Shown: positions 25,725-35,384, numbered from the stretch's first letter. The stretch is 64,000 nucleotides of DNA from HXMU1420-13 sp963691715 (GCA_963691715.1 OY829281.1:1054001-1118000); one strand, 5' to 3'. Program-made: numbers and translations. The notes: a model not told the origin generated them from the letters alone.

Positions 25725-28034
25725 TTAATTATTTACTTCGTTTTGAATGGTAACACTAGCACTTACGCTAAGTGTTATTGAGTCTGTGTTTCTAATTTTC
25801 ACTTCTTCACTTGCAAAAGTATTTAATGCTGCATTTATCGCTACTGAATCTGTATTAGCGATAGATTGAAGCTGATCTTCAGTTAGCGAAATTATGAGAT
25901 TATCTACTGCATCAGTAGTTACAAACCTAGTGATTTGATCAACAGTTGCCGCGCTTAGTTCAATAGGGGTATCTCCTGCCAATGGAATTGAGGTTATTAC
26001 ACCTCCAAGGTCATCAAGAAATTCAATATTGATATCAAACCCAAGAGGTAGTCCATTTTCATAGCTTACAATTAGTTGACCCTCAGTAATTTGGACATCT
26101 TCATCTTCATCAGGAAGATCGGATAAGTCACTTCCATCCTCTACTAATTCAATGCTAGCACCATCAGCACTAAAATAAAGTGGCAAATCAACGATAATAC
26201 CTGGGTCAAATTCTAATGGAGTACTAATAGTAGCCTCTTCTCCACTTTCATTTACCACTGCTCTACCCACAAAACGTATTTCTTTTGGTAATGCATTTAA
26301 AAAGTCATTTACATTTGTGTTTCTACTATTGAATTCAACTGAACTGGTGATAGCCTCGCCATTACTGCTAGGCTGTATGGTAAATTTAATCATTTGATCT
26401 CTACTCAATTGCACTCCGTTAGCAACTATACCATTAATGGGAGCGCCTTCTTCTACTTCAAGTTCAGTGCCACTAATACCATTTAAGTATAATTCTTGGT
26501 CTTCCCCATCAATACCAAGCATTGCCATGTATATAGTTGTAGGTACACCAATATTTGAGGTATAATTTATTGAAAGAGATGCATCTGCGAATTCAATTCC
26601 ATCAATTTCGCTTGATAGTTCATCAAGGCCATCAATTTCAGTTAGAGATGTTTCTATATCATTATAAAGATCAATGATATCTAACCCATTTGAAGCGTCA
26701 TCATCCCCTAAAATAACAGTTTGTGATGCGATTTCACCAAATGCTGTTGCTATAGATAAGTTGTTAATTGATACACTTGAACTTATGCTTTGTGACTCAT
26801 TGATTTCGCGTGTCTGGTCACCTGCAGCTGCTGCTTGAGTATTTTCAGTTAGTGCAGAGATCGTGTATTCTACGGTATTGTTATTTGCATAAATTCTATA
26901 CTCAGATAGATCAATATTTTTTGCAACAGAGCTGGAATTACGAAGTATTTTCTCTGCTCCGAGATAACTAATTACTAAGGAATCTGCTTCTGTGTAAGGT
27001 GCAGTTCTTATTCCAGGAAATGATATTACTAATTCTTCTATGGTGAGATCTAACCCATTTTCAATTGGAGAAATTGCGATTTCTCCTGAGGCTAATTCTA
27101 CATAATGATCAGGTGATGTGAATTGAAATTCAGCAGCATCAAATGTAGTTGTGCTTTTGGATGAGAAATCTATGGCTGTTACAGCAGCTTCTACCGATGA
27201 AGCAACAAGTCCGTTACCTTCCAAAGAATTTACTGATAAGAGTCCTGGGTTTGCTGGAAAATTAAAACCATCCCAAAAGATGATTAACTTTATTCCAATA
27301 TTTGCTAAAGTAGCCCCACCCGCAAATGAAACTGATGCAACACGTGGACTTCCATCACTCAATAACTGATTACCGTTAGCTGCACTAAATTCCGCTGGTG
27401 AACCAATGGTTGCGGAAGAAACAGTATCATACAATTGAATTTCGGTTACCCGAAAGTCAAATCCTAGATTGTTAGTGATTTCAATGTCAATGGAACCTCG
27501 TTTTATTTCAGCACTCACAAAAAAATCTGTATTACTTCCTACACTAAGTTCAACAGGATTTGCAGCATTGTTTCCCGCTGGGATTGGTAAACCTGCTGGA
27601 ATAAGATTAGGATCATTTCCTGTTACAGTCTGTATGTCAACGGTACCAAGGTTGTCACCTCCACTAGAAAAACTCCCAATTTCAATCTCCCCCACTTCAG
27701 AAGAAAAACTTGCAGGATCTATTCCAATAGTAGGTATTGCATCATTAAGATCTCCTAGTTCAAATTCCTCTTCTACTGCAATTGAAATCAAACCTTCATC
27801 AGGCCCTGCTCCAGCTATTACAAAAAGGGAATCAAATTCAGAACCTGTGGTATCAATCAAGACATCCGTATCATCTCCACCACCTAAAAACTGAATCGTT
27901 TTGTTGTATAGAATCGGTACTTCTACTTTATGTGATGTTGTAAAGTTTGGGTCTTTAGGTGTACTTGGTAAATCACAATTTACAATTATCCCCCCAAAAA
28001 GAACCCAAACAATTAACAGCTTAAAATTACGCAT
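25725..28034 (-). CDS. Large acidic lipoprotein paired with the outer-membrane barrel
   Basis: A 769-residue product with lipoprotein signal MRNFKLLIVWVLFGGIIVNC (Cys20). The mature part is very acidic (many Asp, Glu, Asn and Ser; few Lys) and beta-rich, with repeated strand-turn units such as SSEVGEIEIGSFSSGG and SISSSVSINNLSIATAFG. This suggests stacked beta-sandwich domains on the cell surface or in the periplasm. No named domain is recognised. It is first in a two-gene operon with the barrel. Two inverted repeats lie upstream and may be operators. Confidence 0.72.
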   Translation of the reverse strand: MRNFKLLIVWVLFGGIIVNCDLPSTPKDPNFTTSHKVEVPILYNKTIQFLGGGDDTDVLIDTTGSEFDSLFVIAGAGPDEGLISIAVEEEFELGDLNDAIPTIGIDPASFSSEVGEIEIGSFSSGGDNLGTVDIQTVTGNDPNLIPAGLPIPAGNNAANPVELSVGSNTDFFVSAEIKRGSIDIEITNNLGFDFRVTEIQLYDTVSSATIGSPAEFSAANGNQLLSDGSPRVASVSFAGGATLANIGIKLIIFWDGFNFPANPGLLSVNSLEGNGLVASSVEAAVTAIDFSSKSTTTFDAAEFQFTSPDHYVELASGEIAISPIENGLDLTIEELVISFPGIRTAPYTEADSLVISYLGAEKILRNSSSVAKNIDLSEYRIYANNNTVEYTISALTENTQAAAAGDQTREINESQSISSSVSINNLSIATAFGEIASQTVILGDDDASNGLDIIDLYNDIETSLTEIDGLDELSSEIDGIEFADASLSINYTSNIGVPTTIYMAMLGIDGEDQELYLNGISGTELEVEEGAPINGIVANGVQLSRDQMIKFTIQPSSNGEAITSSVEFNSRNTNVNDFLNALPKEIRFVGRAVVNESGEEATISTPLEFDPGIIVDLPLYFSADGASIELVEDGSDLSDLPDEDEDVQITEGQLIVSYENGLPLGFDINIEFLDDLGGVITSIPLAGDTPIELSAATVDQITRFVTTDAVDNLIISLTEDQLQSIANTDSVAINAALNTFASEEVKIRNTDSITLSVSASVTIQNEVNN

Positions 28035-28084
28035 CTGTTATGTTTTAATTTATGTTGTATTTAGTTTAAAAAATTTAAAAAACC

Positions 28085-28157
28085 ATGTTAATTTTTAACA
28101 TAGTTAAAAGTACACGATGTATGTACTGCCATCTAGTGTGCTAAGATTATCGCACAC
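28085..28157 (-). promoter_or_regulatory. Promoter region with two inverted repeats
   Basis: Upstream of the large lipoprotein gene are a perfect 7-bp inverted repeat (ATGTTAA and TTAACAT, 3-nt spacer, 28085-28101) and a second one (GTGTGC and GCACAC, 10-nt spacer, 28136-28157). Both have the size of dimer-binding sites. No regulator is indicated. Confidence 0.35.
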
Positions 28158-28220
28158 ACGAAAATAGAGATTTTTTGGTTGAATAAAATGCTAAACTACT
28201 TTTATTTATTAATTTTTATA

Positions 28221-28257
28221 GCAAAAAAATAAAAAGCCACCCAAATTGGGTAGCTTT
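28221..28257 (-). terminator. Terminator of tRNA-Ser
   Basis: On the minus strand AAAGCTACCC pairs with GGGTGGCTTT (one G-U) around a 5-nt loop, followed by a long T-rich tail. It lies immediately after the tRNA 3' end. Confidence 0.85.
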
Positions 28258-28258
28258 A

Positions 28259-28350
28259 TGGCGGAGAGAGAGGGATTCGAACCCTCGGTACCCCTTTAGG
28301 GGCACACTCGCTTTCCAGGCGAGCCCGTTCGACCGCTCCGGCATCTCTCC
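28259..28350 (-). tRNA. tRNA-Ser (anticodon GGA)
   Basis: Complete cloverleaf of a class II tRNA. The acceptor GGAGAGA pairs with TCTCTCC, the discriminator is G and the encoded CCA lies at 28261-28259. The D arm starts TGCCGGAGCGG. The anticodon stem CTCGC/GCGAG encloses the loop CTGGAAA, giving anticodon GGA. A long variable arm (TGCCCCTAAAGGGGTA) marks serine. The T loop is GGTTCGAATCC. It lies 46 nt after the TonB-like gene on the same strand. Confidence 0.97.
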
Positions 28351-28396
28351 ATATTTAGAGATTAGAAGATAGAGCTAATTATTATTACTTATCAAT

Positions 28397-29077
28397 TCAA
28401 AAGCCAATTAAAAAAGCTTCTTGTATATAAGCCCCAACTGCCTCACCATTTTCATTAGCTGGTTTAAAACGCCATTTGTATGCGGCTTCTAATACATCAT
28501 TAAGGATACCATACTGTAAATCATCAACTATTTCAAATTCGTTAGATTTACCCTTATAAAGTTTTATTTCTGCGATATATGCCTCTTTAACTATACCTTG
28601 GCTGGAAACTAAAAAGTTTACCAAGATCATTGATTTAATCCCAGATCTAGTTGCAGATTTTGTTAATGTAGGCTCAACAATTTTGATTATACGAGGTGTT
28701 ACATCTGGATTTCCTGATATTCTTTCTTCATCACCTCTTTGTCCGGTTGTTGTTGAGACACTTAATGAATCGAATGAGATTAGTGTTTCAAGCTCGGGAA
28801 ACTCAATGTAATCATCAATTAACTTATCGTTTGGAATCGGAATAGGTATTTGAGGTTTAGGCGGTGCAGCAGGGGCATTAGATTGTCTTGTTATGATCAT
28901 TTCTTCAACAACAAGGGTTTCATTTTCAAAAAAAATTGGAGTTTGTACTATCAATTCTTTTTTAGGCCAGAACTTAAAGATTGCAATAACTAAAAGCTGT
29001 GAAATAATTAACGTGCCCATTATTCGATGGTGGTAATGGACCTTCGATAACAATTGATCTATGTAGTTTTGCTTCAA
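28397..29077 (-). CDS. TonB-family energy transducer
   Basis: A 226-residue inner-membrane protein with one N-terminal transmembrane segment (RIMGTLIISQLLVIAIFKFW), a short Pro-rich periplasmic spacer (NAPAAPPKPQIPIPIP) and a C-terminal TonB fold (about 140-226: MILVNFLVSSQGIVKEAYIA and LEAAYKWRFKPANENGEAVG). TonB couples the proton motive force to outer-membrane receptors. No ExbB/ExbD or receptor gene is adjacent. The short spacer suggests a specialised or secondary transducer. Its start is 1 nt from the stop of plsC. Confidence 0.82.
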   Translation of the reverse strand: MKQNYIDQLLSKVHYHHRIMGTLIISQLLVIAIFKFWPKKELIVQTPIFFENETLVVEEMIITRQSNAPAAPPKPQIPIPIPNDKLIDDYIEFPELETLISFDSLSVSTTTGQRGDEERISGNPDVTPRIIKIVEPTLTKSATRSGIKSMILVNFLVSSQGIVKEAYIAEIKLYKGKSNEFEIVDDLQYGILNDVLEAAYKWRFKPANENGEAVGAYIQEAFLIGF

Positions 29078-29078
29078 A

Positions 29079-29801
29079 TTATTTTAAATTTTTATGTGCA
29101 TCAACGAGTTGTTTTCGTGCAAAGTCTCGTAAAGATGTCATCGAATCGAATTTTTTAGGATCAATACTGTCTAAAAATCGCATGTTAAAGCTTGCTCTAG
29201 GATTAAAATATTTTGATCCTGACGGCAACGCTGAATATGCTCCATCTATTACAATCGGCTGGATTGTAAATCCATGTTCTATTGCCAATAAAAAAGCCCC
29301 ATTTTTAAACATTTTAATTTCACCGTCTAACGATCTTGTACCTTCAGGAAAAATCATCACAGGCACTAAATCTTTAATTGGCTGTACTAACCGTGATAAT
29401 TTTTTTAATGCAGATTTACTACCTCTATTTATGGTGAGTTGACCTGATAATTTTACAAGCCATCCCATCACTGGGATGTATGTCATGCTATGTTTAACCA
29501 CCCATTTCATATTCCATGGAAGTTGATAAGCAAAAGGTATATCCAAAAAACTTTGATGATTAGATATAAATATTGTAGGCTTGTTAGGATCATACTTTTC
29601 AGTTCCTTCAATCTTCATCTTCCAAGATGGAGATGGCCTCATCATGCACCAGGACATTATCGATAACATTTGGTTTGTTATTTTCCTGTAGTGATCAAAT
29701 GGAAATGTGATCAAAAAAACGATACCCATAACTAGAAAAAAAGCAATAAATAACATGCTATAGTATAGCCACACATAAATACTAAACAATAATCGAATCA
29801 T
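29079..29801 (-). CDS. plsC: 1-acyl-sn-glycerol-3-phosphate acyltransferase
   Basis: Membrane-bound enzyme that acylates lysophosphatidic acid to phosphatidic acid in phospholipid synthesis. The 240 residues include an N-terminal hydrophobic anchor, the catalytic motif NHQSFLDIP (His-X4-Asp), the acyl-acceptor region INRGSK, and FPEGTRS, all in normal order. It is close to murQ upstream (13 nt) and the TonB-like gene downstream (1 nt), so it is in the crtB-accC-murQ run. Paralogues acting on other lysolipids cannot be excluded. Confidence 0.9.
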   Translation of the reverse strand: MIRLLFSIYVWLYYSMLFIAFFLVMGIVFLITFPFDHYRKITNQMLSIMSWCMMRPSPSWKMKIEGTEKYDPNKPTIFISNHQSFLDIPFAYQLPWNMKWVVKHSMTYIPVMGWLVKLSGQLTINRGSKSALKKLSRLVQPIKDLVPVMIFPEGTRSLDGEIKMFKNGAFLLAIEHGFTIQPIVIDGAYSALPSGSKYFNPRASFNMRFLDSIDPKKFDSMTSLRDFARKQLVDAHKNLK

Positions 29802-29814
29802 AAATACTGATATT

Positions 29815-30726
29815 TTAACTCAATGCTTTACGAATGAATCCATTATTCTTGCTTAACAGTTGTTTTGCTGCATCTCTATTTAAACCTTTAAGTCCCATTA
29901 ACAGTGCTGTTTTTACATGGCCATCAGCTTGTTCTAGCAAGGTACTGCATTCATCGTACGATTTACCTGTAAAGGTAAGGATGATTCTTTTTGCACGCTC
30001 AACAAGTTTTTTGTTTGTGAGCATTAAGTCAACCATCACATTTTCGTAAATCTTTCCCTGTCTTATCATTGCCCCCGTAGATAGCATATTAAGCACCATT
30101 TTTTGAGCCGTAGCACTTTTCATGCGTGTACTTCCCATTATCACTTCTGCACCAACGGGTATATCGATAGTAATATCTGCATGTATACGTAGTTGTTCTT
30201 TTGGAACAGTAGTAATAAAAATGGTTGAAATTCCATTTTTTTGTGCTTCTTTTAATACTCCTAATACATATGGAGTTCGTCCACTAGCAGCAATTCCACA
30301 TACAATATCAACAGAAGTAACTTTCTGATCATATATTTCTTGCCTTCCTATTTCTTCTGAGTCTTCTGCTCCTTCTTGAGCTACAAACATAGCCTCTTTA
30401 CCACCTGCTATAAATCCTTGCACTTGTTCGGATGTTACTCCAAATGTAGGTGGGCATTCAGAAGCATCTAATACCCCTAAACGACCACTTGTGCCAGCCC
30501 CAAAATAAAGTAGTCTCCCTCCTACGCTAAATGCCTTACTTACCAAATCAATCGCTGCTGCAATTTCTGGTAGCTTATTCCCAACCTTTTCAGCAACTTG
30601 TTTGTCTTCTTCATTAATTATTTTTGCTATTTCAATTGGATTTGCAAGATCTATTTCTTTTGATGATGAATTTCTTTTCTCAGTTTCAAGAGATGTTAAC
30701 TCATCAAAAAGGTGTTTATCTGCCAT
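29815..30726 (-). CDS. murQ: N-acetylmuramic acid 6-phosphate etherase
   Basis: Cleaves the lactyl ether of MurNAc-6-phosphate to give GlcNAc-6-phosphate and lactate in peptidoglycan recycling. The 303-residue protein has normal length with the SIS fold. Visible signatures are YFGAGTSGRLGVLDASECPP followed by TFG, and GAEVIMGSTRMKSATAQKMV followed by LN. The C-terminal small helical domain is present. It begins 6 nt after accC and is followed closely by plsC. No MurNAc kinase or MurP transporter is nearby. Confidence 0.95.
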   Translation of the reverse strand: MADKHLFDELTSLETEKRNSSSKEIDLANPIEIAKIINEEDKQVAEKVGNKLPEIAAAIDLVSKAFSVGGRLLYFGAGTSGRLGVLDASECPPTFGVTSEQVQGFIAGGKEAMFVAQEGAEDSEEIGRQEIYDQKVTSVDIVCGIAASGRTPYVLGVLKEAQKNGISTIFITTVPKEQLRIHADITIDIPVGAEVIMGSTRMKSATAQKMVLNMLSTGAMIRQGKIYENVMVDLMLTNKKLVERAKRIILTFTGKSYDECSTLLEQADGHVKTALLMGLKGLNRDAAKQLLSKNNGFIRKALS

Positions 30727-30732
30727 TATGAT

Positions 30733-32220
30733 TTACCTACGATGAGTCCACCAATGAGATAACTCATTGGTATGTTTAACCTGCTTTTGTTGCGTTTTAT
30801 TTTCCTCTCCACTAACGAGTAAAGACGCGGCTAATGCTATAAGCTCGTCATCATGCTTAAAAAATAATTTTTCTTTTGAAAAATGATCTTTCACAAAGTG
30901 AGTATCATATTTTCCAGAAATAAATGCTTCATGTTGTAGTGTATATTCGCAAAATGGGATGGTTGTTCTACACCCAACAATTTCATACTCGCTTAATGCA
31001 CGTAGCATTTTTTTACGAGCGTCTTCTCTATCCCTTCCATGAACCGTTAATTTGGAAATCATTGGATCATAATTAATACTTACTGCCTGTCCTTCTTCAA
31101 TACCTGCATCAACTCTTACTCCAGTTCCTGTAGGTGTTCGATGCTTAATTAAGGTTCCAGTACTAGGTAAAAAATTATTTTCTGGATCTTCTGCATAGAT
31201 TCTGCATTCAATAGCCCAGCCCTGTTGTTTTATATCTTCTTGAGTAAATGGAAGTTCTTTTCCTTCTGCTACTGCAATTTGAGCTGCAACTAAATCTAAA
31301 CCCGTAATCATTTCTGTAACTGGATGCTCAACTTGTAAGCGAGTATTCATCTCCAAAAAGTAATAATTCAAATGCTTATCAACTAGAAATTCGATGGTTC
31401 CAGCTCCAATGTAATCACATGCTTTAGCAGCCTGTATAGCTGTTTTAGCCATTTTCGATCTTAAAGAATCAGTTAATAAAGTGCTTGGTGCTTCTTCTAT
31501 CACTTTTTGATGACGTCTCTGAATAGAGCACTCTCGATCGAATACATGAACAGTGTTACCATGAGTATCTGCCATGATTTGAAATTCTATGTGACGGGGT
31601 TCTTCTAGATACTTTTCTATATAGACTCTGTCATCACCAAATGCATTTTTAGCTTCATTTTTTGCCGCCTTAATGCTTGCCTCAAATTCATTTGGTGAAT
31701 GGACAATTCGCATACCCTTCCCACCACCACCAGCCGAGGCTTTAATCAAAATTGGAAAACCAATATTTTTTGCCACTTCTTTAGCTTCATCAATACTTTC
31801 AAGGGTACTTTTTAAACCTGGAGGAGTAGGAATATTATGCTCCGCCATTAATTCTCTTGCTGATGTTTTATCACCCATGAGTTGTATTGCATTTTCATCT
31901 GGCCCAATAAAAATGATTCCTTCTTTTTTACATAACCGTGAAAAAGCAGCGTTTTCACTCAGAAATCCATATCCAGGATGTACCGCATCAGCATTAGTTA
32001 ATTTACATGCATCAATGATTTTTTCCATTACTAAATAACTTTCAGAAGATGCTGCTTCACCTATAAAAACAGATTCATCGGCTAGTTGAACATGAGGAGC
32101 ATTTGCATCTGGACGAGAATAAACAGCTACCGTTGTAATTTCTAATTCTTTGCATGTATGAATAATGCGTACAGCAATTTCCCCACGGTTAGCTATTAAT
32201 ATTTTTTTTATTTCTGGCAT
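30733..32220 (-). CDS. accC: Acyl-CoA carboxylase biotin carboxylase subunit
   Basis: ATP-grasp enzyme that carboxylates biotin on its carrier protein. The 495 residues open with KKILIANRGEIAVRIIHTCK. Next come the ATP-binding GGGGKGMR loop, the catalytic region KVIEEAPS and EMNTRLQVEHPVTEMITG, and the C-terminal biotin-carboxylase domain. It is about 45 residues longer than E. coli AccC, with a tail ending HWWTHRR. Such a tail is seen on subunits working with propionyl- or acetyl-CoA carboxylases of separate beta subunits. No BCCP or carboxyltransferase gene adjoins it, so acetyl- versus propionyl-CoA cannot be decided. Confidence 0.9.
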   Translation of the reverse strand: MPEIKKILIANRGEIAVRIIHTCKELEITTVAVYSRPDANAPHVQLADESVFIGEAASSESYLVMEKIIDACKLTNADAVHPGYGFLSENAAFSRLCKKEGIIFIGPDENAIQLMGDKTSARELMAEHNIPTPPGLKSTLESIDEAKEVAKNIGFPILIKASAGGGGKGMRIVHSPNEFEASIKAAKNEAKNAFGDDRVYIEKYLEEPRHIEFQIMADTHGNTVHVFDRECSIQRRHQKVIEEAPSTLLTDSLRSKMAKTAIQAAKACDYIGAGTIEFLVDKHLNYYFLEMNTRLQVEHPVTEMITGLDLVAAQIAVAEGKELPFTQEDIKQQGWAIECRIYAEDPENNFLPSTGTLIKHRTPTGTGVRVDAGIEEGQAVSINYDPMISKLTVHGRDREDARKKMLRALSEYEIVGCRTTIPFCEYTLQHEAFISGKYDTHFVKDHFSKEKLFFKHDDELIALAASLLVSGEENKTQQKQVKHTNELSHWWTHRR

Positions 32221-32276
32221 TTAGAAACCGCTTTTTCGACAATAGTAGGAAAACGAATTTTAATTAACCAGAAAAA

Positions 32277-33251
32277 TTAGCTGGCTGCGCGCATTTCAAT
32301 GAAAATTTTTGGGAGTATTGAAAACTTTTCAATTTTATTTAGGTATGCTCTCTCATTGAATACATTATATTCATTAGCTTCGATCTTATCTAAAATTCGA
32401 CTGTAATTATATCTTGCTAAATACACAGGTAATCGGCTATCTCGATCTAGCATTTTAATTCCAATGTCTGCACTTAAGTAGTAGTTTCTTGCTCTCTTAA
32501 TTTGAAATTTCATCAACTCGATGAAGTTCTCCCCCTTATAACCGTTGAATAACTCTGTTTCGGTTATATTAAACATTTCAAGTTCATCTTGGGGTATGTA
32601 GATTCTATTTCGATCTAAATCTTCACCAATATCTCGTAAGATATTTGTTAATTGCATTGCAATACCTAAGTCTATCGCATATTCTAGAGCAGTTTCATCT
32701 GAATAACCAAACACCCTGCTGGTCATCAAACCGACCACAGATGCTACTTTATATGAATAATCATACAATTCTTTAAATGATTGGTAACGGTTTTTAACTA
32801 AGTCGGACCGCACACCTTCCATGAGTTCAAAAGGTAATTCAATAGGGATATGATACTTTTTTAGAGTATCGGAAAAAGCTGTGAGGATAGGATCTTTGCT
32901 TTCTCTGCCATTGTAAACACCTTGTAAGCTCGCGCTAAATTGGTCGAGTTTTTCGTCTACTTCTGAAATGTCTATATCTTTACCATACATTAAGTCTACG
33001 GTCTCATCTACCAAATTATCTAGATACCTACACAAACCATAGATAGCAAAGATGCTTCTTTGTTTCTCATTGGGTAAAAAACGTGTTGCCATATAGAACG
33101 TTTTGGCATAGTAACGTGTAATCGCCCGACAATGAGAATATGCCGTTTTTAGCTTAACATCATTAATTTCTTCAATCACTGATTTATGAAATGAAGTTTT
33201 TTCATAAATTGGGCGTATCATAGAATATGGTAATCGTAACAATTCACTCAT
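32277..33251 (-). CDS. crtB: Phytoene synthase (squalene/phytoene synthase family)
   Basis: Condenses two geranylgeranyl diphosphates to phytoene, the first step of C40 carotenoids. The 324-residue protein has both Asp-rich metal-binding motifs: DNLVDE (first) and LRDIGEDLDRNRIYIP (second). The substrate-binding segment DLGIAMQLTNILRD is also present. A squalene synthase-like role cannot be fully excluded, but the IGED-type second motif fits CrtB. No crtI or other carotenoid gene adjoins it. It leads the accC-murQ-plsC-tonB run with a 56-nt gap. Confidence 0.87.
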   Translation of the reverse strand: MSELLRLPYSMIRPIYEKTSFHKSVIEEINDVKLKTAYSHCRAITRYYAKTFYMATRFLPNEKQRSIFAIYGLCRYLDNLVDETVDLMYGKDIDISEVDEKLDQFSASLQGVYNGRESKDPILTAFSDTLKKYHIPIELPFELMEGVRSDLVKNRYQSFKELYDYSYKVASVVGLMTSRVFGYSDETALEYAIDLGIAMQLTNILRDIGEDLDRNRIYIPQDELEMFNITETELFNGYKGENFIELMKFQIKRARNYYLSADIGIKMLDRDSRLPVYLARYNYSRILDKIEANEYNVFNERAYLNKIEKFSILPKIFIEMRAAS

Positions 33252-33404
33252 GGTTTTATAATCATCAAATTGTAATTATCCGTTCCATATAAATAAAAAT
33301 TTTAATGATGGAGAATATATTCGGATATTCTTGTTTATTTTTGTTAGGAACAAGTTAAATTTGGTTTATTTCCTTGAATCCCAGTTAATTATATCTTAAA
33401 ACGT

Positions 33405-34415
33405 ATGAGCAAGAAAGTTACAATCTATGAAGTAGCAAAAAAGGCAGGTGTTGCTATTTCCACCGTTTCTAGGGTATTGAACGATTCTCCTAATGTTTCT
33501 GAAGAAACTAAAGAGAAAGTTCAAAAGGCTATCGATGAATTAAATTTCCGCCCACAAGTTAGTGCAAGAAAACTTGCCAGTAAAGAGCCGCAAATTTTAG
33601 CTGTTGCAGTACCTTCATTTACTACTCCTTTCTTTAATGAACTATTAAAAGGAATAAAAGATGAAATTCGCAAAATGGATCTTGATATCATTTTATATAA
33701 TACAGGTTCAAAAGACCCAGAAGAAGCTGTAATCAATTTCTTTGATAGAGGTACCGCTGATGCTTTAGTACTTCTATCCATTGATGTAAGTGAAACTGTT
33801 CATAAGCATTTACAATCTACCCATATTCCAATTGTACTTGTTAATTCCGCGCATGAATCATACAATTACTATGTATTGAATGATTACAAAGGCGGATACA
33901 TGGCCGGTGAACATCTCGTTAAACAAGGCTATGAACGAATGGGGATGATTACTACACCAGTGGAAACTAGATCATCGACCGAAAGAGAACGAGGTTTTAA
34001 AGATGCTCTTCGTAATTTTAAAATGCCGATCGATAAAGATCTTTTTGTTACAGGTGATACAACAAAACATGCAGGCTTTACAGAAGAAAGTGGCTTTGAA
34101 GCCATATATAAATACAAAGAAATGGGCAAATTCCCAGATGCACTTTTTTGCACCAACGATACTCAAGCTCTTGGCGCACTCCATGCATTATCGAAATTAG
34201 GAATGAGGGTACCAGAAGATATAGCCATTATGGGATATGATAATATCAAACTAAGTAAGTATCTGGATCTAACTACCATGGATCAACACATGCATAAGAT
34301 TGGGAGTTTAGCAATTGCACGATTAGCTGAAATTATAAAAGACTCAGAATCACCACTAGTTCAAGAGATGAGGAATCCAATACTCGTTGAGCGAGGCTCA
34401 ACTGCAAAGAAATAA
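33405..34415 (+). CDS. LacI-family transcriptional regulator
   Basis: A 336-residue repressor. The N-terminal helix-turn-helix and hinge are clear: TIYEVAKKAGVAISTVSRVL followed by NDSPNVSEETKEKV. The effector-binding domain has the periplasmic-binding-protein fold (AVAVPSFTTPFFNELLKGIK, FCTNDTQALGALHAL, DIAIMGYDNI). The effector is unknown. The purC start lies 3 nt after its stop, so the two genes are co-transcribed. In gammaproteobacteria the LacI-family PurR controls purine genes; a similar link here is only suggested by position. Confidence 0.9.
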   Translation: MSKKVTIYEVAKKAGVAISTVSRVLNDSPNVSEETKEKVQKAIDELNFRPQVSARKLASKEPQILAVAVPSFTTPFFNELLKGIKDEIRKMDLDIILYNTGSKDPEEAVINFFDRGTADALVLLSIDVSETVHKHLQSTHIPIVLVNSAHESYNYYVLNDYKGGYMAGEHLVKQGYERMGMITTPVETRSSTERERGFKDALRNFKMPIDKDLFVTGDTTKHAGFTEESGFEAIYKYKEMGKFPDALFCTNDTQALGALHALSKLGMRVPEDIAIMGYDNIKLSKYLDLTTMDQHMHKIGSLAIARLAEIIKDSESPLVQEMRNPILVERGSTAKK

Positions 34416-34418
34416 GTC

Positions 34419-35384
34419 TTGAAATTTACATTTGACACACAAATAGCGCTTGATAACTGCATCACAGAAACGCAGGTACATGGAATACCAACCCCGTATA
34501 AAGGAAAAGTCCGAGAAGTTTATACCCTAAATGAAACCACGCTTGGAATAGTGGTTACCGACAGAATTTCTGCTTTTGATTTCATCATGAAACAAGCAAT
34601 CCCCTTTAAAGGCCAAATTCTTAATCAACTTGCTGAATTTTCGTTTAATCAAGTGAAGGATATCATTGATACCCATATCATAGAGGTTCCTCATCCTAAT
34701 GTTACAATAGCGAAAAAATGTACTCCTATTCCCATAGAAATTGTACTAAGAGGATATCTGACAGGACACGCATGGAGAACATACAAAGCAGGAAAAAGAA
34801 CCTTATGCGGAGTGGTTCTGCCTGAGGGAATGAAAGAACACGATAAATTTCCCACTCCTATTCTTACTCCTGCAACAAAAGCAACAGAAGGCCATGATGA
34901 AGATATTTCTGAAGCTGAAATTCTTAACCAAGGCATTGTTGATGAAATTTTGTGGACCCAAATTAAAGAAAAAGCTTTTCGACTTTTTGAACGAGGAACA
35001 GAAGTTGCAAAATCTCAAGGGTTGATTTTAGTTGATACCAAATATGAAATGGGGATCTATAACGGTGAGTTGACTTTAATCGATGAAGTACATACCACCG
35101 ATTCGTCTCGATATTTTTACTTGGATGGCTATGAAGAACGACAATCCCAAAACGCCGGTCAAAAACAACTTTCTAAAGAATTTTTGAGAGAATGGTTAAT
35201 GGATCATAAATTTCAAGGACTAGAGGGACAAACTCTACCTGAATTACCCAACACTTTTCGACTTGAAGTATATGAAAGATATTCCTTGCTCTTTGAAATG
35301 TTAACAAAACAAACATTTAAGCCTGAAATTTTACATAATTTCAACCAAGAGTTAGAAGATATTTTTCGACCATATACATCATAA
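34419..35384 (+). CDS. purC: Phosphoribosylaminoimidazole-succinocarboxamide synthase
   Basis: SAICAR synthase, which ligates aspartate to CAIR with ATP in purine synthesis. The 321-residue protein is of the longer, yeast-like type. Signatures are YKGKVREVYTLNETTLGIVV, TDRISAFDFIMKQAIPFKG, EIVLRGYLTGHAW, LILVDTKYEMG and IDEVHTTDSSRY. The start is TTG, 3 nt behind the lacI stop. The only other route to an upstream start would overlap lacI, and the N-terminus given matches the family. A weak hairpin follows. Confidence 0.94.
   Translation: MKFTFDTQIALDNCITETQVHGIPTPYKGKVREVYTLNETTLGIVVTDRISAFDFIMKQAIPFKGQILNQLAEFSFNQVKDIIDTHIIEVPHPNVTIAKKCTPIPIEIVLRGYLTGHAWRTYKAGKRTLCGVVLPEGMKEHDKFPTPILTPATKATEGHDEDISEAEILNQGIVDEILWTQIKEKAFRLFERGTEVAKSQGLILVDTKYEMGIYNGELTLIDEVHTTDSSRYFYLDGYEERQSQNAGQKQLSKEFLREWLMDHKFQGLEGQTLPELPNTFRLEVYERYSLLFEMLTKQTFKPEILHNFNQELEDIFRPYTS

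Noticed and set aside
25725..28034. T9SS-secreted or SusD-like protein
   Set aside because: No C-terminal sorting domain and no SusD helical repeats are visible. Only the lipoprotein signal and acidic beta-rich sequence can be supported.
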